Assembly: GCA_025999775.1 (NCBI GenBank) | Contig: BNXT01000044.1 | Location: 1-8,575 of the forward strand | Source of the DNA: Bacteroidia bacterium | GTDB taxonomy: Bacteria; Bacteroidota; Bacteroidia; Bacteroidales; P3 | Direction of reading: 5' to 3' | DNA length: 8,575 nt | Part shown: in pieces, positions 6,561 to 8,575 of the stretch | Position numbering within the stretch: position 1 is the first letter of the stretch | How the letters are laid out: each line of letters opens with the position of its first letter | The notes under the pieces: generated by a model | Databases searched by the model: none | Seen by the model: the letters and a program-made list of their open reading frames with translations, nothing else | What the model was told of the DNA's origin: nothing | Translations under genes and position numbers: made by a program

Positions 6561-6588
6561 TTCATTATTCATTGTTAATTATTCATTA
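6561..6588. repeat. Heptanucleotide array, 4 units (TTCATTR), ending in the second LRR stop codon
   Basis: Units are TTCATTA, TTCATTG, TTAATTA and TTCATTA; the final TTA (6586-6588) is the TAA stop of the - strand gene. It has the same arrangement as 4276-4303. Confidence 0.9.
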
Positions 6589-8575
6589 TTTTTTCACCAC
6601 CTTCGCTGTCCTATTCCCTATTTTCAGAATGTACTCACCTGCGGGCAAATGCGAAATATCAATAGTGATGTTGCCACCCTGTAAGGGCAAGGCGCGCCTT
6701 GCCCCTACGAGAACGCCATTCACGTTGTATATCTCTATTTTGTCCCCCGCCTTTAATTCTCCATTCTCAACTCTCAACTCTCCATTAACTACGGGGTTGG
6801 GATAAACGAACAATTTGCGAGCGAGTTGCGCTTCTTTCACGGTAGCCGCGTTGGGTAGGGCACGTATTGCGCCAAAGACGCTATTCCAATTACTATTTGC
6901 TTTGTAAGTGTTTAATGCATCGGCAGGCACATACAGTGTGTCGGAGCCAATCCTATTAAAATTATCATTGCCCAGTGATGGTGGCGTAGTAGCAAGACAA
7001 GTGACGGAGATAAGTCGTGGGCATTCGCCAAAAGCAGAATTTCCAATGTTTGTAACGCCGCTTGGAATGGTAATGGAAGTAAGTCCGCGGCAATAGGAAA
7101 AAGCATTATTTCCAATGCTTGTAACGCTACTTGGAATGGTAACGGAGATAAGATTGCGGCATCCGTCAAAAGCAGAACGCCCGATACTCGTAACACCATC
7201 GCTAAGGATCACGGTTTTAATACCATCACTGCCAGCATTCCATGGGGCTGAAGACCACCATGGGTCACCGGGGAAATAATCAGCCATTGCACCGCTGCCA
7301 CTGATGGTCAGCGTGCGAAGATTGAGTTCCCAAGTGAGGTTGGTATCGCAAGTTCCGCTTGCTATTATGGGTGATTCTGTACCTTCGATGTAAAAATCTT
7401 TCCACACGTAAGCATTTGCATAAGCATCAACCGTGCCGTCGGGCACAATAAGTTGTATATGTTTGGCAGGAATATAACCAAACACATTCGCTGAGATGAC
7501 AAGCGGGGTCGTCCATGATACATGAATTGTCTCCAACCCGCTGCATTCGGAAAAAGCCGCTATATTAATGCTTGTAACGCTACTTGGAATGATAATACTC
7601 GTTAACCCGCTACACAAGGTAAAAGCATTAGCCTCAATGCTTGTAACGCTACTTGGAATGGTAATGCTCGTTAACCCGCTGCAAGAGGCAAAAGCACTAT
7701 TCCCAATGATTGTAACACTATTAGGCATAGTAACAGAAGTAAGACCGCCACAACGGAAAAAAGCATCAGCCCCAATGCTTGTAACACTGCTTGGAATGGT
7801 ATAGGCTCCTGTTTTTCCCATAGGACATAGTATCAACGTAGTTTTAGTTTTATTGAACACAATACCCTCTTCGGAGGTATAAACAGCATTGTTTGTTGAT
7901 ACGTCAATTGCCGTAAGACCGCTACAACCGCCAAAAGCATAATTTCCAATGTTTGTAACGCTACTTGGAATGGTAATGTTCGTTAACCCGCTGCAATTGG
8001 AAAAAGCACTATTTCCAATGCTTGTAACGCTGCTTGGAATGGTAATGGATGTAAGACTGCTGCAACTGTAAAAAGCATGAGCTCCAATGCTTGTAACGCT
8101 GCTTGGAATGGTAACGGAAGTAAGACCGCTGCAAAGGGAAAAAGCATCATTTCCAATGCTTGTAACGCTACTTGGAATGGTAATGTGCATTAACCCGCTG
8201 CATTGGTAAAAAGTTCCGGCTTCAATGCTTGTAACGCTGCTTGGAATGGTAACAGAGGTAAGCCCGCTGCATTCTCTAAAAGCATAACTCCCAATGCTTG
8301 CAATGTTGCTCGGAATGGCAACGGAAGTAAGCCAGCCGCAATTGTAAAAAGCATAATCCCCAATGCGTGTAATCCCATCGTCAATGACTACTGTCTTAAT
8401 AGCAGAGCGGTCAGCATGCCAAGGAGCGAAAACAAAGAAAGAATAATTTTGCATTGCCCCTGTGCCGCTGATGGTGAGGGTGCTGTCGGCGATGTTTAGG
8501 GTGGCTACTACATCCGAGGCATTAGGGCTACCGCAGTCCCACGTTGTTTGTGCGTTAGCCGTCGTTATGCCCACC
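6586..8575 (-). CDS. Secreted BspA-like LRR protein with two repeat blocks and T9SS sorting domain (5' end outside the window)
   Basis: At least 662 residues are visible and the frame is still open at the window edge. The first possible start inside is only a GTG (8572-8574), and the visible VGITTANAQTTWDCG looks like the end of a signal peptide cleaved near ANA-Q, so the true ATG lies outside. Layout, numbering from that GTG: cap 1 (about 11-58, TLTISGTGAM); LRR block 1 (about 59-352, ten 23-residue units plus one long unit with EEGIVFNKTKTTLILCPMGKTG); a VPDGTVDAYANAYVWKDF module (378-394); a second cap (about 405-450, TLTISGSGAM); a short LRR block 2 (about 451-526); a TLYVPADALNTYK module (546-558); and the sorting domain (591-662). 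Repeats here carry IPSSVTSIG, whereas the neighbour carries IPNSVTSIG. It is 293 nt upstream of the neighbour, same strand. Probably a T9SS-exported surface adhesin-like protein; ligand unknown. Confidence 0.93.
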   Translation of the reverse strand, partial: VGITTANAQTTWDCGSPNASDVVATLNIADSTLTISGTGAMQNYSFFVFAPWHADRSAIKTVVIDDGITRIGDYAFYNCGWLTSVAIPSNIASIGSYAFRECSGLTSVTIPSSVTSIEAGTFYQCSGLMHITIPSSVTSIGNDAFSLCSGLTSVTIPSSVTSIGAHAFYSCSSLTSITIPSSVTSIGNSAFSNCSGLTNITIPSSVTNIGNYAFGGCSGLTAIDVSTNNAVYTSEEGIVFNKTKTTLILCPMGKTGAYTIPSSVTSIGADAFFRCGGLTSVTMPNSVTIIGNSAFASCSGLTSITIPSSVTSIEANAFTLCSGLTSIIIPSSVTSINIAAFSECSGLETIHVSWTTPLVISANVFGYIPAKHIQLIVPDGTVDAYANAYVWKDFYIEGTESPIIASGTCDTNLTWELNLRTLTISGSGAMADYFPGDPWWSSAPWNAGSDGIKTVILSDGVTSIGRSAFDGCRNLISVTIPSSVTSIGNNAFSYCRGLTSITIPSGVTNIGNSAFGECPRLISVTCLATTPPSLGNDNFNRIGSDTLYVPADALNTYKANSNWNSVFGAIRALPNAATVKEAQLARKLFVYPNPVVNGELRVENGELKAGDKIEIYNVNGVLVGARRALPLQGGNITIDISHLPAGEYILKIGNRTAKVVKK
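6678..6711. repeat. Coding palindrome inside the sorting domain, copy 2
   Basis: It has the same GGCAAGGCGCGCCTTGCC core (6686-6703) and the same in-frame position as copy 1. The outer arm differs at 6679 and 6709, making the outer stem weaker, while the encoded VGARRALPLQGG is unchanged. Confidence 0.88.
6758..6785 (-). repeat. Coding heptanucleotide array, 4 units, in the linker of the upstream LRR gene
   Basis: On the + strand: TCTCCAT, TCTCAAC, TCTCAAC and TCTCCAT, encoding about NGELRVENGE. Compared with the 9-unit array of the neighbour, five units are absent and a non-repeat stretch encoding LKAGDKIE fills part of the gap. Confidence 0.88.
6997..7227 (-). repeat. LRR-encoding array, short second block of the upstream LRR gene
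   Basis: Three to four 69-nt units (AFDGC, AFSYC, AFGEC) follow the internal second cap. They are more divergent than those of block 1. Confidence 0.8.
7519..8403 (-). repeat. LRR-encoding array, main block of the upstream LRR gene
   Basis: About eleven units of 69 nt, one of them expanded. The recurring + strand string AATGCTTGTAACGCTACTTG encodes SSVTSI in reverse. Units are alike within the array but clearly different from those of the neighbouring gene. Confidence 0.9.

Larger units (their letters stand above)
6293..6585. other. Spacer between the two LRR genes, with hairpins and heptamers
   Basis: This 293-nt stretch is the 5' leader region of the downstream LRR gene and the 3' flank of the upstream one. 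It holds three hairpins (6343-6436), TTCATTA and TTCTCAA heptamers (6490-6526), a perfect GC hairpin (6536-6554) and a further heptamer array (from 6561). I found no convincing protein gene. No good TAnnTTTG promoter is apparent for the downstream gene; the nearest - strand match is CAATTTTG near 6450-6457, without a clear upstream TTG. Confidence 0.8.
6522..6726. repeat. Long direct repeat, copy 2 (T9SS sorting-domain module plus 3' flank)
   Basis: Gapless partner of 4237-4441 with 199 of 205 bases identical. Two of the six differences are in the GC hairpin (perfect here, decayed in copy 1), one in the TTCATTR array and three in the coding part. The encoded last 47 residues appear identical in the two proteins. 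Confidence 0.95.

Noticed and set aside
6467..6805. + strand open frame of 112 codons across the spacer and the LRR 3' end
   Set aside because: It translates only heptamer repeats, the GC hairpin and antisense sorting-domain DNA. The equivalent copy-1 frame at 4166-4399 breaks earlier, so it is not conserved.
8572..8574. GTG as the start codon of the upstream LRR gene
   Set aside because: It would leave only about eight residues before the presumed signal-peptidase site, with no basic N-terminus or hydrophobic core. The frame is open to the window edge, so the gene is partial.

Overview
The window looks like part of a Bacteroidota (probably Bacteroidales) chromosome. The evidence is two large secreted BspA-type leucine-rich-repeat proteins that end in a type IX secretion system (T9SS) type A sorting domain (YPNPVVNGE... 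to KVVKK), AT-rich gene starts without clear Shine-Dalgarno sites, and a Bacteroidota-like ClpC. Genus or species cannot be read from the sequence.

Left half (1-4036, + strand): a housekeeping block. It opens inside gyrA (DNA gyrase subunit A), which is badly damaged. After about 190 codons of good N-terminal sequence the body of the gene is missing. The reading joins, out of frame, what looks like the acidic GyrA C-terminal tail (564-668). Then come an intact clpC (705-3236, AAA+ unfoldase of the ClpCP protease) and, overlapping it by 4 nt, a CPBP-family intramembrane metalloprotease (3233-4036). The three genes are tightly packed and probably co-transcribed.

Middle (4037-4300): a convergent intergenic spacer made almost entirely of short-period repeats (9-mers, then 7-mers) and a GC-rich hairpin.

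Right half (4301-8575, - strand): two tandem BspA-like LRR genes. The downstream one (4301-6292) is complete, with signal peptide, about 17 23-residue repeats and a C-terminal sorting domain. The upstream one (6586-8575) runs off the window, so its true start and most of its signal peptide are not seen. The 293-nt spacer between them carries three hairpins, heptamer repeats and a second GC-rich hairpin.

The most interesting signal is the repeat structure of the LRR genes. (1) The sorting domains and their 3' flanks are a nearly identical ~205-bp module (6 differences), although the repeat bodies are distinct. (2) Inside this module a 34-bp palindrome is translated as part of the secretion signal. 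(3) Just upstream of the sorting-domain core, the coding sequence consists of heptanucleotide tandem repeats (9 units in one gene, 4 in the other). Because 7 is not a multiple of 3, unit gain or loss would shift frame. In the complete gene both alternative frames hit a stop within about five codons after the array, so this could be a switch for T9SS export. (4) Heptamer arrays of other sequence fill the spacers and run exactly into the stop codons of both genes. (5) The complete LRR gene contains a perfect, recent 276-bp in-frame tandem duplication (exactly four LRR units). Together these suggest a surface-protein locus that evolves by slippage, duplication and cassette exchange; this is inference.
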